Positions 45,575 through 53,970 of a stretch of 64,000 bases of DNA are shown one piece after another. The notes below the pieces were generated by a model. The model had not been told where the DNA came from, ran no database searches, and was given only the letters and a program-made list of their open reading frames with translations. Each line of letters begins with the position of its first letter. Position 1 is the stretch's first letter. Source of the stretch: Chitinibacter sp. FCG-7 (GTDB lineage: Bacteria > Pseudomonadota > Gammaproteobacteria > Burkholderiales > Chitinibacteraceae); NCBI RefSeq assembly GCF_040047665.1, contig NZ_CP157355.1, positions 1,054,001 to 1,118,000 on the forward strand, in the 5' to 3' direction. Position numbers and translations under genes: made by a program.

Positions 45575-46072
45575 ATGCGCACTCGACACTATTTGCTCGG
45601 CGCCCTGCTCGCCCTCTGCACGGTACTGACAGGCTGCATCACTGCCGATTCAGCCAATGTATACAAGAAAAACGAAATGAAACAGCTGGCCACTGCACGC
45701 GCTGGCGTGATCGAGAATGTGCGCGATGTGCAGATCGACGATAGCAGCACCGGCATCGGCTCGATTGTGGGCGCGGTGATTGGCGGTGTGGGCGCTTCGT
45801 CCAATATCGGCAAGGGCAGCGGTACGGTGATTAGTGGCACAATCGGCGCTTTGCTCGGCGGCTTGCTGGGCAACCAGATTGAAAAAAACATCATGCGCAA
45901 ACCGGCCAAAGAGCTGACCATCCATATGCACGATAATGGCGAGCGGCTGGTGGTGATTCAGGATGCAGATCTGGCCCTGAGTGTGGGTCAGCAGGTTGAT
46001 GTGATCAGCGATGGCCAGAGCGCCCGCATCGTGCCCAGCAACCGCGCGGCACCGATGAAGAAAACGCTTTAA
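45575..46072 (+). CDS. SlyB-like glycine-zipper outer-membrane lipoprotein
   Basis: A 165-residue lipoprotein with lipobox LTGC (Cys21) and a glycine-zipper hairpin SIVGAVIGGVGAS ... GTIGALLGGLLGNQIE (about 63-110), as in SlyB/Pcp lipoproteins that stiffen the outer membrane. AAGGAG lies six bases before the ATG. It is followed by a dispersed element on the border of the metF remnant. Confidence 0.9.
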   Translation: MRTRHYLLGALLALCTVLTGCITADSANVYKKNEMKQLATARAGVIENVRDVQIDDSSTGIGSIVGAVIGGVGASSNIGKGSGTVISGTIGALLGGLLGNQIEKNIMRKPAKELTIHMHDNGERLVVIQDADLALSVGQQVDVISDGQSARIVPSNRAAPMKKTL

Positions 46073-46412
46073 ACCAGCTCAAGGGTATTGCTCTGCAGGA
46101 CAATCTGGCCTTGACCTACAGCGCCATACCCCAAGCGCTGACATATTGTCGACACGGCTGATGCCGAGTTCAGCGTGTAAAAATGCAAGCCCGGTGCGCC
46201 GTTGGCCAGCAAGCGCTCGGCCAGCTCGGTGACCACATCAAGGCCAAAGGCGCGAATCGACGCGCTATCATCACCCAGTCCCTGCAGGCGCAAGCGGCGC
46301 GGGATTTCGTAATCGCCGATCTTGTTGACCTTGTTAACAAAGTGCACCACGGCGGCCGCAGCACTGAGCAACTGCGGGTGAAATTCTAGATAGGCTGCCA
46401 CCCTGATATGAA
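46069..46412 (-). pseudogene. metF: metF remnant (methylenetetrahydrofolate reductase)
   Basis: The minus strand encodes VAAYLEFHPQ (MetF central strand, normally VAAYPExHP) then, after an apparent internal deletion of tens of residues, EIPRRLRLQGLGDD, IRAFGLDVVTELAERLL and NGAPGLHFYTLN, which are the MetF C-terminal region. The first 150 or so residues are missing; an in-frame stop lies directly before the remaining part. The end of the frame runs into the dispersed element at 46084. About 85-110 codons remain, so it cannot make a TIM-barrel enzyme. It borders the AT-rich MesD/MesX segment. Confidence 0.85.
46084..46130. repeat. Dispersed element copy 10
   Basis: GGTAT at 46084 and ATACC at 46126 (42 bp), 11 bp after the lipoprotein stop. 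It begins GGTATTGCTCTG, as does the copy at 62500 read on the other strand, and has the CTACAG-N6-ATACC right end. It forms the last codons of the metF remnant. Confidence 0.75.
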
Positions 46413-46429
46413 ATCAGTCAGTTAATTAA

Positions 46430-47227
46430 TTACAACCCTTCAAAGATGAAGTAACAGCCAACAGTGCTTAATAAGCATGCAAAACACTTCTTCAACATTT
46501 GGGGTGATAGTGAATGTGCTACTTTAGCGCCTAACTTTGCAGTAAAAAAGCTCATTGAGCTTATGCCAATAAAAGCATAAACATGAACATAACCAAGGCT
46601 GTTTGCAACTAAAGCTCTGTCATTTACGCCAAAAAATACAAAGCCGATTGCACCAGCAACTGCAATTGGCAATCCGCATGCTGCTGATGTCCCAACCGCT
46701 TTTTGCATAACCACACCATAATAATTAAGATATGGCACTGTTAAACTGCCTCCGCCAATTCCAAAAACTGCGGATGCAACGCCTATCCCTGCACCTGCAC
46801 ATATTTGTTTAGTCGTTGATGGAAGTACTTTACCCTGATCAACTGCCTTTTTTGCACCAACAAACATTTTATATGCCACCCAAATTGCAAATGAGCCAAT
46901 AATGAGCTGCAACTTGGCACTAGATAATAATCCTGCAATACCGGCCCCCAAAAAAGACCCGACTGCTAATCCGGGTGCTAGTTTCTTGAATACAGGCCAC
47001 AGTACGGCCTCATTGCTATGATGGGCCAGCAATGAGCTGATCGATGTCACAATAATAGTCGCTAATGATGTACCTAAAGCTAAGTGCATTACGATTTCAG
47101 GGTCATAAGCCATTTGGGTAAAAACCCCATACAAGAGCGGTACGATGATAAGTCCACCACCAACGCCAAAAAGCCCAGCAGCAAATCCTGCCAACACGCC
47201 GATTAGAATAAATATTATTAATTCCAC
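46430..47227 (-). CDS. TauE/SafE-family anion exporter/permease
   Basis: A 265-residue membrane protein with about eight helices and the duplicated glycine-rich family motif GLFGVGGGLIIVPLL (about 19-33) and AVFGIGGGSLTVPYL (about 160-175). The family moves sulphur oxyanions or sulphonates (sulphite, sulphoacetate). The start is a GTG, fixed by the family N-terminus. The gene lies 24 bp after the flavin-reductase gene on the same strand. Its base composition is AT-rich like the neighbours. Export of sulphite or a methyl-donor by-product is a guess. Confidence 0.88.
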   Translation of the reverse strand: MELIIFILIGVLAGFAAGLFGVGGGLIIVPLLYGVFTQMAYDPEIVMHLALGTSLATIIVTSISSLLAHHSNEAVLWPVFKKLAPGLAVGSFLGAGIAGLLSSAKLQLIIGSFAIWVAYKMFVGAKKAVDQGKVLPSTTKQICAGAGIGVASAVFGIGGGSLTVPYLNYYGVVMQKAVGTSAACGLPIAVAGAIGFVFFGVNDRALVANSLGYVHVYAFIGISSMSFFTAKLGAKVAHSLSPQMLKKCFACLLSTVGCYFIFEGL

Positions 47228-47251
47228 AACTAAACCCGAAAAAAATTTGCT

Positions 47252-47746
47252 TTAAGCGACTTTCGACTGCCCAACATAATTATAGGTACGATTAAAATAA
47301 ACCAAACCTTGATCATGTTGACTTTGTTGAATAGCTATAACACGACAAATAAAAATAGCGTGAGTACCTACTTCTTGAACTTGTTCAATTTCGCAATCAA
47401 AACTCACTAAAGCATCCTCTAGCACCGGTGCGCCAGTCTCCAGCTCTGTCCATACGCCAAAATCAAACCGTTCTTCTGGGCTTATTTTTGATGAAAATGC
47501 CTTTGAAATATATTGATGATGCGCCCCTAAGACATTTACTGCTAAAATTTTATTTTCTAAAAAATGTGCATGTGAATTTGAAGATCTATTCATACAGACT
47601 AGCAATGTTGGCGGTGAATCGGTAACACTACATACTGCAGATGCAGTAAACCCATAAGAACCAGAATCCCCTGCCGTAGTCACAACACTGACCGCACTGG
47701 TCAACAGAGACATTGCGCTTCTAAATTCAGTCGATCCTATCACCAT
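47252..47746 (-). CDS. Flavin reductase-like protein (HpaC/RutF family)
   Basis: A 164-residue protein with FRSAMSLLTSAVSVVTTAGDSGSYGFTASAV, the FMN-site SVTDSPPTLLVCMNRSS and KILAVNVLG motifs of the flavin reductase domain (PF01613). Such proteins supply reduced FMN to a monooxygenase partner. GAGG precedes the ATG. It lies downstream of mesX-mesD, after a 250-bp gap with short hairpins, and upstream of the permease. Because MesX/MesD needs oxygen, it is a plausible FMNH2 source, but this is inference. Confidence 0.87.
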   Translation of the reverse strand: MVIGSTEFRSAMSLLTSAVSVVTTAGDSGSYGFTASAVCSVTDSPPTLLVCMNRSSNSHAHFLENKILAVNVLGAHHQYISKAFSSKISPEERFDFGVWTELETGAPVLEDALVSFDCEIEQVQEVGTHAIFICRVIAIQQSQHDQGLVYFNRTYNYVGQSKVA

Positions 47747-47996
47747 TTAATCCTCAAGCGAACCACAATTTTAATACTCATCAATTCAGCATTACTTAAA
47801 AATATCAGCATACCAAGCAAAGAAATTAAACCAATATATTATTTTCTACCAAATGGAAAACTATTGACCTGACCATAAAAAATAATATCAACATAACATG
47901 GGAAAGCCATGTCGAGTTTTCCAATTCTACAGGAGCCGTCAATCTAGCCCCTGTAAAACTTAATTACTTCTGTTGTGGAAATTTAATTGATTAGCA
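47747..47996. other. AT-rich gap between mesD and flavin reductase genes
   Basis: 250 bp with no gene. Two short hairpins are visible near 47900-47970 (ACATGG/CCATGT and TACAGG/CCTGTA stems), which could be a processing site or weak terminator after mesD. A separate promoter for the flavin reductase may lie here but is not evident. Confidence 0.4.
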
Positions 47997-49025
47997 TTAT
48001 GCCAACAATTCATTGCGAACGATTGCAGCACCAGCGCTTAAAGCATTAAGTTTGCCTCTTGCTACTTGACGAGACAAAGGTGCCATGCCGCAGTTGGTGC
48101 AAGGATAGAGTTTGTCGCTATCGACAAACTGAAGTGCCTTTCTGAGTGTATTAGCGACTTCCTCTGGAGTTTCAATGGTATTGCTTGCCACATCAATAGC
48201 GCCGACCATCACTTTCTTGCCCCGAATAAGCTCAATCAAATCCATTGGAACTCGGGAGTTGTGACATTCCAGTGAGATAATATCAATATTTGACTTTTGC
48301 AGTTTGGGAAAAGCTTCTTCATACTGCCGCCACTCTGATCCCAAAGTCTTTTTCCAATCAGTATTGGCTTTGATACCGTAACCATAACAGATATGAACAG
48401 CCGTTTCACACTTTAGCCCCTCTATTGCTCTTTCTAAGGTGGCAACCCCCCAATCATTTACTTCATCAAAAAAGACATTAAATGCAGGCTCATCAAACTG
48501 AATAATATCAACACCAGCCGCCTCTAGTTCTTTGGCTTCTTGATTCAGAATTTTAGCGAATTCCCATGCAAGTTTTTCCCGGCTTTTATAGTGGCCATCA
48601 TAAAGAGTATCAATCATCGTCATGGGCCCTGGTAATGCCCATTTAATTGCTTGATTCGTTTGCTGACGTAAAAATTTGGCATATTCAACAAAAACAGGTT
48701 TCTGACGAGAGACCGCACCAACGACGGTAGGTACACTTGCATCGTAACGATCACGAATTCGAACGGTCTCGCGTTTTTCAAAATCCACACCGTTAAGGTG
48801 CTCAATAAATGTGGTAACAAAATGCTGACGAGTTTGTTCGCCATCACTGACAATATCAATACCTGCTTGTTGTTGCTCTTGCAATGACAAACGTAAAGCG
48901 TCGTGTTTCCCCTCAATTAATTCATCACCTTGCAATTTCCAAGGCGACCACAATTTCTCTGGTTCTGCAAGCCAAGAAGGCTTGGGTAAACTACCTGCTG
49001 TTGAGGTTGGTAACAATTTTTTCAT
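47997..49025 (-). CDS. mesD: Core (folate-independent) methionine synthase MesD
   Basis: A 342-residue MetE C-terminal-type (UROD/MetE-like) domain without the N-terminal folate-binding half. Zn ligands are visible: VHICYG (His and Cys), SLECHNS (Glu) and PCTNCGMAP (Cys); GSLPKP at the N-terminus and FDEPAF are family marks. It should transfer a methyl group to homocysteine. From memory of the published MesA-D families, MesD occurs in aerobic bacteria, needs DUF1852 and oxygen, and does not need methyl-tetrahydrofolate or cobalamin. It is 28 bp downstream of the DUF1852 gene. The methyl donor is not established. Confidence 0.85.
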   Translation of the reverse strand: MKKLLPTSTAGSLPKPSWLAEPEKLWSPWKLQGDELIEGKHDALRLSLQEQQQAGIDIVSDGEQTRQHFVTTFIEHLNGVDFEKRETVRIRDRYDASVPTVVGAVSRQKPVFVEYAKFLRQQTNQAIKWALPGPMTMIDTLYDGHYKSREKLAWEFAKILNQEAKELEAAGVDIIQFDEPAFNVFFDEVNDWGVATLERAIEGLKCETAVHICYGYGIKANTDWKKTLGSEWRQYEEAFPKLQKSNIDIISLECHNSRVPMDLIELIRGKKVMVGAIDVASNTIETPEEVANTLRKALQFVDSDKLYPCTNCGMAPLSRQVARGKLNALSAGAAIVRNELLA

Positions 49026-49053
49026 AATCAGTTATCTTTTATATTTTTGTTAA

Positions 49054-50037
49054 TTAACAAATGTAATTTGCAGCCCATTGCGCAAGAGTTGCCTGGTAAG
49101 GCTTGATGAAGTGCTCTTCAACAAATTTTCCTTGCTCAACGGCCAGACGGGCACGTTCTTCGCGATCATACATAATTCGAGTTAATGAATAATCTTCGTG
49201 TTCCAAGCTAGGTTGATAAGCTTTTCCAGCTACTGAATTCGCATTGTAAATTTCTGGACGATAAATTTTCTGAAATGTTTCCATTGTGCTAATGGTACTC
49301 ATAAGCTCAAGATCAGTGTAATCACTAAGCAAATCACCTGAGAAATAAAAAGCCAATGGAGCAACACTATTTGCAGGCATGAAATAGCGAACTTTCAAAC
49401 CCATTTTTTTGAAATACTCATCAGTCAAAGAATAATCGTCTTGCAGATATTCAATACCCAGTACAGGATGCCGATTCGCAGTCTGCTGATAGGTTTTACT
49501 GCTTGACACACTCAGACATATAACAGGCTGCTTATTAAAATAATCTTTGTATACATTCGAATTTACAAAACTCTTGAACAGCTTTCCATGCAATTCACCA
49601 TAATTATCCGGAATGCTAAACTTAGCCCTCCCCTTATTATGATCTTGCAGCAATATGCTAAAATCATAATCTCGAACGTAAGATGAGAAATTATTTCCTA
49701 AAACACCTTCAATACGTTCGTTTGTTTTTCGATCAACAATACTTGTTTTTAGCATTTCGATCAAAGGGAGAGCATTTGCGCTGCTTTCAACATCAACATT
49801 CATCTCAACAGAAATAATTTCAAGCTCGACAGAATAACGATCACCTTTAGGATTATCCCAATTCGCCAGAGCATTAAAACGATTGTCAATCATCCTTAAA
49901 GTATTGCGCAAATTTTCTTGGCGACGCTCCCCCCTTGCCAAGTTAGCAAAATTGGTTGTAATGCGTGTATTGTCTGCTGGACGGTAGTTCTCATCAAAAC
50001 AGATACTTTTAATAAAAAATGTAAAATCTTTGCTCAT
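49054..50037 (-). CDS. mesX: DUF1852 protein MesX, partner of MesD
   Basis: A 327-residue DUF1852 protein: FTFFIKSICFDENYRPADNT and ANLARGERRQENLRNTL at the N-terminus are characteristic, with EHEDYSLTRIMYDREERARLA at the C-terminus. The family is known from MesD loci, where it is needed for folate-independent methionine synthesis together with oxygen; its chemistry is undefined. It is first in the minus-strand set mesX-mesD-flavin reductase-permease. AAGGA precedes the ATG at a longer-than-usual distance. Confidence 0.87.
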   Translation of the reverse strand: MSKDFTFFIKSICFDENYRPADNTRITTNFANLARGERRQENLRNTLRMIDNRFNALANWDNPKGDRYSVELEIISVEMNVDVESSANALPLIEMLKTSIVDRKTNERIEGVLGNNFSSYVRDYDFSILLQDHNKGRAKFSIPDNYGELHGKLFKSFVNSNVYKDYFNKQPVICLSVSSSKTYQQTANRHPVLGIEYLQDDYSLTDEYFKKMGLKVRYFMPANSVAPLAFYFSGDLLSDYTDLELMSTISTMETFQKIYRPEIYNANSVAGKAYQPSLEHEDYSLTRIMYDREERARLAVEQGKFVEEHFIKPYQATLAQWAANYIC

Positions 50038-51064
50038 TGTAGTTTGGCGTCCTTATTATGAATAACACACTAATCTATTGCTTGCTCTTTCTGAAATTGC
50101 TAAGTTTCGGACGCTCTAATACAGTTTGTTTCCAGCTTTTCTGATTTACAGCTTATGGTGTAATTAGGGATAAGCTGCAATATTTTTATCGTTGAGCACA
50201 CCGAAAGCTCATTTTGGAAATAGTGCCATTGAATATCAGTCCGCCACGAAAATTTCATCCACAGAAGAGGTATTGCGAGATTTTCGTTTTAAGCATGGTG
50301 CAATTTATACCCTAACCGCAGCATGAACAAAAATGATAAAATATAACGACAACGTGAATATTATTCATGCAAGCCACTACTGAAGCATTTGGACCAGACC
50401 TTGTTTCGCACCATGCGTTCGCCATCAACATGGTCGTAGACCCTATGTTTGAAAAATTGCCGATTGGAAACCATTGAGTGAAGGACGAGTTTTCTGTCGA
50501 AGCAGGGGTTTTCCGAGGAAGCAGTTTTCATCGTGCTGGAGCCGGAAGCGCCGCAAACATTAGGTCATTTGCTCAGAGCGCGCGCGTCACCCAAGCACCA
50601 CGCTTGGACTTGATCGCTAGGGCTGTTGGTGTTTGGTTTGCAGAGTGCGTTTGTGTTGGTCTTGAGCCGAGACCAGGGTCTGTTTTTTATAAGGATCATC
50701 CACCGCCGCATAACCACGCGATGCAAGGTTTCAGCCACAGCTAGGTCAGCTCAGAAGCTGCCTCTTACAGGCGAACAGGAGGAATTAGAAACTGACTGGG
50801 CGTAACTGCTAAGGCATGGCGATCACTTCTCGATTCACAAACATGAATAACATCATCATTAAACATAATTAATGATGAAGTATATTCATTCAATACCCAC
50901 ATTAGTCATGTGGTTGTAAGCAGAAATTGTATTTTGCAACAAGCACTTGCCACAAGATTGCCTCATGAACCCGAATCACTTAGTATCAACTGGCCGAGAA
51001 AATTTGGCACCCATAGCGGCCACAGAATAGCCGCATACCGATAATAACTGGATGGAGACGTAAA
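50038..51064. other. Long intergenic region before chitinase gene
   Basis: About 1 kb. The first 330 bp are AT-rich and must hold the mesX promoter; I see no SAM-riboswitch-like fold and no clear MetR site. From 50368 to 50744 the composition resembles coding DNA in changing frames (for example an uninterrupted MQATTEAFGPDLVSHHAFAI, then a stop) and may be a decayed gene of unknown family. A TGAATA-T-TATTCA palindrome lies at 50355-50367 and a large inverted repeat at 50843-50889. The last 170 bp contain no recognised motif except the chitinase ribosome site. Confidence 0.5.
50843..50889. promoter_or_regulatory. Large inverted repeat upstream of chitinase gene
   Basis: ATGAATA ... TATTCAT enclose a perfect inner repeat TCATCATTAA (50853-50862) and TTAATGATGA (50869-50878) with a six-base loop. 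The outer arms share ATGAATA/TATTCAT with the palindrome at 50355. It could be a regulator site or an RNA hairpin of the chitinase leader, 175 bp before the start. Confidence 0.5.
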
Positions 51065-52711
51065 ATGACTCAACGCACCCTGATGCGTCGTACCCGTATT
51101 GCTGCAATCATTGGCGGGCTGATGCTCGCCGCCAGCGTCAGCGCGGCCACCTGGCAGGAAGGCAGCACGTATGCTGCAGGAACGGTGGTGGATTACAACG
51201 GCAAAACCTATAGCGCGCTAGTCACTCACACCGCCTACGCAGGCGCTAACTGGAACCCGGCCAGCACCCCAACACTATGGAAAGAAACCGGCACCAGCAA
51301 TAGCACAGCCACTCCAGCACCAACCGCAACCCCCGTGCCCACCGCAGTACCAACCCCGCACGATAATGCACCAACCCAGCCACCCGCCACGGCAACACCA
51401 GCACCAACTGCCACGCCTATTTCTGGCGTCAGCGCCTGGAGCAGCTCTGCGGTGTACACCGGCGGCCAGCGCGTGAGCTACAACGGCGCAGTGTACGAAG
51501 CCAAATGGTGGACCCAAAACAACGCACCGGGTGCCGATCAATGGGGCCCGTGGAAACTGGTAAGCGGCACAGCAGCGACACCAACGCCAACCGCCGTACC
51601 TACCCCAACATCAGTACCAACAGCATCACCTATCCCGACCGTTTCTCCAGTACCAACCGCCACGCCAGTGGTCACTGCCACACCAACGCCAGCACCAACG
51701 GCAACGCCTTGCGCCAGCAATTGCCCAACGCTGCCCAAACACGCTGTCGTGGGCTACTGGCATAACTTTGAAAATGGCTCTGGCGTGATTCGCATCAAAG
51801 ACGTACCGGATGAATACGACATCATCAATGTGTCTTTTGTGGAAGGCGATCCTTGGACCAAGGGCAAAGCCACGTTCGTGCTGGACAAAGCATTTAACGA
51901 AGCTGAATTCATTGCCGACATCAAGGAAAAACAAGCCAAAGGCAAGATTGTACAAGTCTCGCTCGGCGGCGCTAACGGCACGATCGTGATCGACAGCCCG
52001 GCTGCACGTGAGGTGTTTATCCAGAGTCTGGGTGACATCGTTGCCAAATACGGCTTTAATGGCGTGGATATCGATATTGAAAACAATCTGTCGATTGCCG
52101 CTGGCGAAGACTTCCGCAATCCAACCACCCCGCAAGTCGTGAATCTGGTTGCCGGTGTGAAAGCGCTGAAAAAACGCTTTGGCCCAGGCTTTACGCTGAC
52201 GATGGCACCAGAAACCGCCTATGTGCAGGGTGGTTTTGGCGTATCTGGCGGTATCTGGGGTGGTTACCTAGGCATTATCCACGGCCTGCGTGACGAGCTG
52301 AACCTGCTGCATGTTCAGCATTACAACTCGGGCGGTATTACCGGCAAGGACGACAAAACCTACACCCAGGGTACAGTTGACTTCCAAGTCGCGATGACGG
52401 ACATGCTGTTGACCGGCTTCAATGTGGGCCGTGACCCGAACAAGTTCTTCCCGCCGCTGCGCCCGGATCAAGTGGGTATTGGTCTGCCTTCGATTCCTGC
52501 TGCGGCACCTTCGGGCGGCTATATGAATAACGCCGAAGTGCAAAAAGCGCTCGACTGCTTGATGAAGCTGCAAAACTGCGGCAGCTACAAGCCAGCCGCA
52601 GCGCAGCCAGATCTGCGCGGAGTGATGACCTGGTCGATCAACTGGGACAAAACCAATGGCTACAATTTTGCCAAAGGTCACAAAGCCTACCTCAATACTT
52701 ATCCGAAATAA
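51065..52711 (+). CDS. Secreted GH18 chitinase with two CBM5/12 domains
   Basis: A 548-residue secreted enzyme: signal peptide (to about 27), a CBM5/12 domain (about 28-75, TWQEGSTYAAGTVVDYNGKTY), a Pro/Thr/Ala linker, a second CBM5/12 (about 122-167, WWTQNNAPGADQWGPW), another linker and a GH18 domain (about 222-545). The catalytic motif is NGVDIDIE with the acid Glu339; the usual first Asp is Asn332. It degrades chitin by the substrate-assisted retaining mechanism. GGAG precedes the ATG. A terminator follows. Confidence 0.95.
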   Translation: MTQRTLMRRTRIAAIIGGLMLAASVSAATWQEGSTYAAGTVVDYNGKTYSALVTHTAYAGANWNPASTPTLWKETGTSNSTATPAPTATPVPTAVPTPHDNAPTQPPATATPAPTATPISGVSAWSSSAVYTGGQRVSYNGAVYEAKWWTQNNAPGADQWGPWKLVSGTAATPTPTAVPTPTSVPTASPIPTVSPVPTATPVVTATPTPAPTATPCASNCPTLPKHAVVGYWHNFENGSGVIRIKDVPDEYDIINVSFVEGDPWTKGKATFVLDKAFNEAEFIADIKEKQAKGKIVQVSLGGANGTIVIDSPAAREVFIQSLGDIVAKYGFNGVDIDIENNLSIAAGEDFRNPTTPQVVNLVAGVKALKKRFGPGFTLTMAPETAYVQGGFGVSGGIWGGYLGIIHGLRDELNLLHVQHYNSGGITGKDDKTYTQGTVDFQVAMTDMLLTGFNVGRDPNKFFPPLRPDQVGIGLPSIPAAAPSGGYMNNAEVQKALDCLMKLQNCGSYKPAAAQPDLRGVMTWSINWDKTNGYNFAKGHKAYLNTYPK

Positions 52712-52744
52712 GCCTGATTCGGTTTAAGGATTAAGCTTGATCCA

Positions 52745-52782
52745 TTGGCATCTGCGTTCTGCGTAGCGCAGGTGCCAATTTT
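52745..52782 (+). terminator. Intrinsic terminator after chitinase gene
   Basis: TTGGCATCTGCG pairs with CGCAGGTGCCAA (12 bp, one G-U) and is followed by TTTTG. Confidence 0.85.
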
Positions 52783-52899
52783 GTTCCCGAACAAAATCTT
52801 TGCCAGACCGGAACGCTAAATTAGCACTGAATTTCGCCAGATTCGGTTAGAATCTGTGCAGTTTTCCCCAACACCCTGACTGGGTTCACGATTTTAAGC

Positions 52900-53304
52900 A
52901 TGCAGCTAAGGCATTTTCATCGGCAAGGCACACTCTGGCTAGCGCTACTGGCGCTGGTGATGTACCTATTGCTGCCGTTTGCCCACGCCTACACCATGCA
53001 GAGCGATCCGCTGGCCGCACTCAATCAGCTCTGTAGCACCAGCAGCAGTAAAATCACCGCCAGCACGCCAGCCAATCTCCAAACCAATAGCAGTACGGAT
53101 TCCCCGTCAGCACACGGCATGCCAGCTTGCCCAAGCTGTGCCGTTCAGGCGGGAAATCATCTGGCGCCACCACCGGCGCCGTCGGCCTTACCTTCAATTC
53201 GAGAGCACGTCAGCTCGCTCCGACTGACGCGGACTGAAGGTTTTTTTATACCGACCAGCATATATACCCTCCCCCCGAGTCACGCTCCACCGCAGCGTGG
53301 ATAA
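52900..53304 (+). CDS. DUF2946-like small membrane/secreted protein
   Basis: A 134-residue protein with an N-terminal hydrophobic helix (about 11-30), a Ser/Thr-rich middle and an ACPSCAVQAG segment, like the CPxC motif of DUF2946 proteins found in copper regions. The C-terminal 30 residues are Pro-rich. No clear ribosome site. It starts a group with the copper chaperone genes, so a role in copper handling is likely. Confidence 0.65.
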   Translation: MQLRHFHRQGTLWLALLALVMYLLLPFAHAYTMQSDPLAALNQLCSTSSSKITASTPANLQTNSSTDSPSAHGMPACPSCAVQAGNHLAPPPAPSALPSIREHVSSLRLTRTEGFFIPTSIYTLPPSHAPPQRG

Positions 53305-53488
53305 GCCTTAGCGCAACATACCCCGCCTAATCAAGCGGACACAGCAGTTCATTTTGAATCGCCACCCAAGGCAACCTTAATAGCGCAGCCCAACCAGCTT
53401 TGCGCAGCGGATGCTTTTGCCGTCATCAGACCGCTCAAAGCAGGCTTCAGTGGCGATACGATTCGTATTCATTTTCAGGCTTTAAACC

Positions 53489-53956
53489 ATGCTTAAACAA
53501 TTCATGCTCGCCAGCGTATTGCTGGCCAGTGCCAGCCTGTCGCTGGCGCACGACTACACAATCGCCCACCTGAATATCCATCATCCCTGGGCGCGCACGA
53601 CGGTCAACGCTGCTCGCAATGCGGGTGTGTTCATGCAAATCCGCAGCAAACAGGATGATCAATTATTACAAGCAAGTAGCGATCTGGCTGAACGCGTAGA
53701 AATTCACAGCATGAAAGTCGTCGATGGCATCATGCAAATGCGCCCACTGCCGCAGCTGGAGATCAAAGCCAATAGCGAAACCCATCTGGCACCCGGCGGC
53801 TATCACATCATGTTACTGGGTCTTAAACGAGCGCTACAGGAAGGCGAAAAATTCCCGCTGACGCTACACTTTGCCAAAGCAGGCCAAAGTGTCGTCGAAG
53901 TCAAAGTAGAACCCATCACTTATCAAGCATCGGGCAGCGCGCACGCTGGCCACTAA
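53489..53956 (+). CDS. PCu(A)C-type periplasmic copper chaperone
   Basis: A 155-residue protein with a signal peptide (to about 20) and the PCuAC domain: HHPWARTTV, GVFMQIRSKQDD, EIHSMKVVDGIMQMRPL and HLAPGGYHIMLLGLK, which contain the His/Met copper(I) ligands. It delivers copper to cytochrome oxidase or related targets. AGG lies nine bases before the ATG. The next gene follows after 14 bp. Confidence 0.93.
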   Translation: MLKQFMLASVLLASASLSLAHDYTIAHLNIHHPWARTTVNAARNAGVFMQIRSKQDDQLLQASSDLAERVEIHSMKVVDGIMQMRPLPQLEIKANSETHLAPGGYHIMLLGLKRALQEGEKFPLTLHFAKAGQSVVEVKVEPITYQASGSAHAGH

Positions 53957-53970
53957 ACAGGAGAAACACC

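Noticed and set aside
50038-50300. SAM riboswitch or MetR site before mesX
   Set aside because: No SAM-I/II-like conserved core and no clean TGAA-N5-TTCA palindrome was seen; only a partial TTTCA/TGAAA is present.
50478-50744. 88-codon plus-strand frame as a real gene
   Set aside because: The neighbouring frames also look partly coding and none matches a family; it is more likely decayed sequence than a gene.
51290-51710. Repeated Thr-Pro-Ala codons in the chitinase gene
   Set aside because: These are ordinary low-complexity linkers between CBM and catalytic domains, not a CRISPR array or a mobile repeat.
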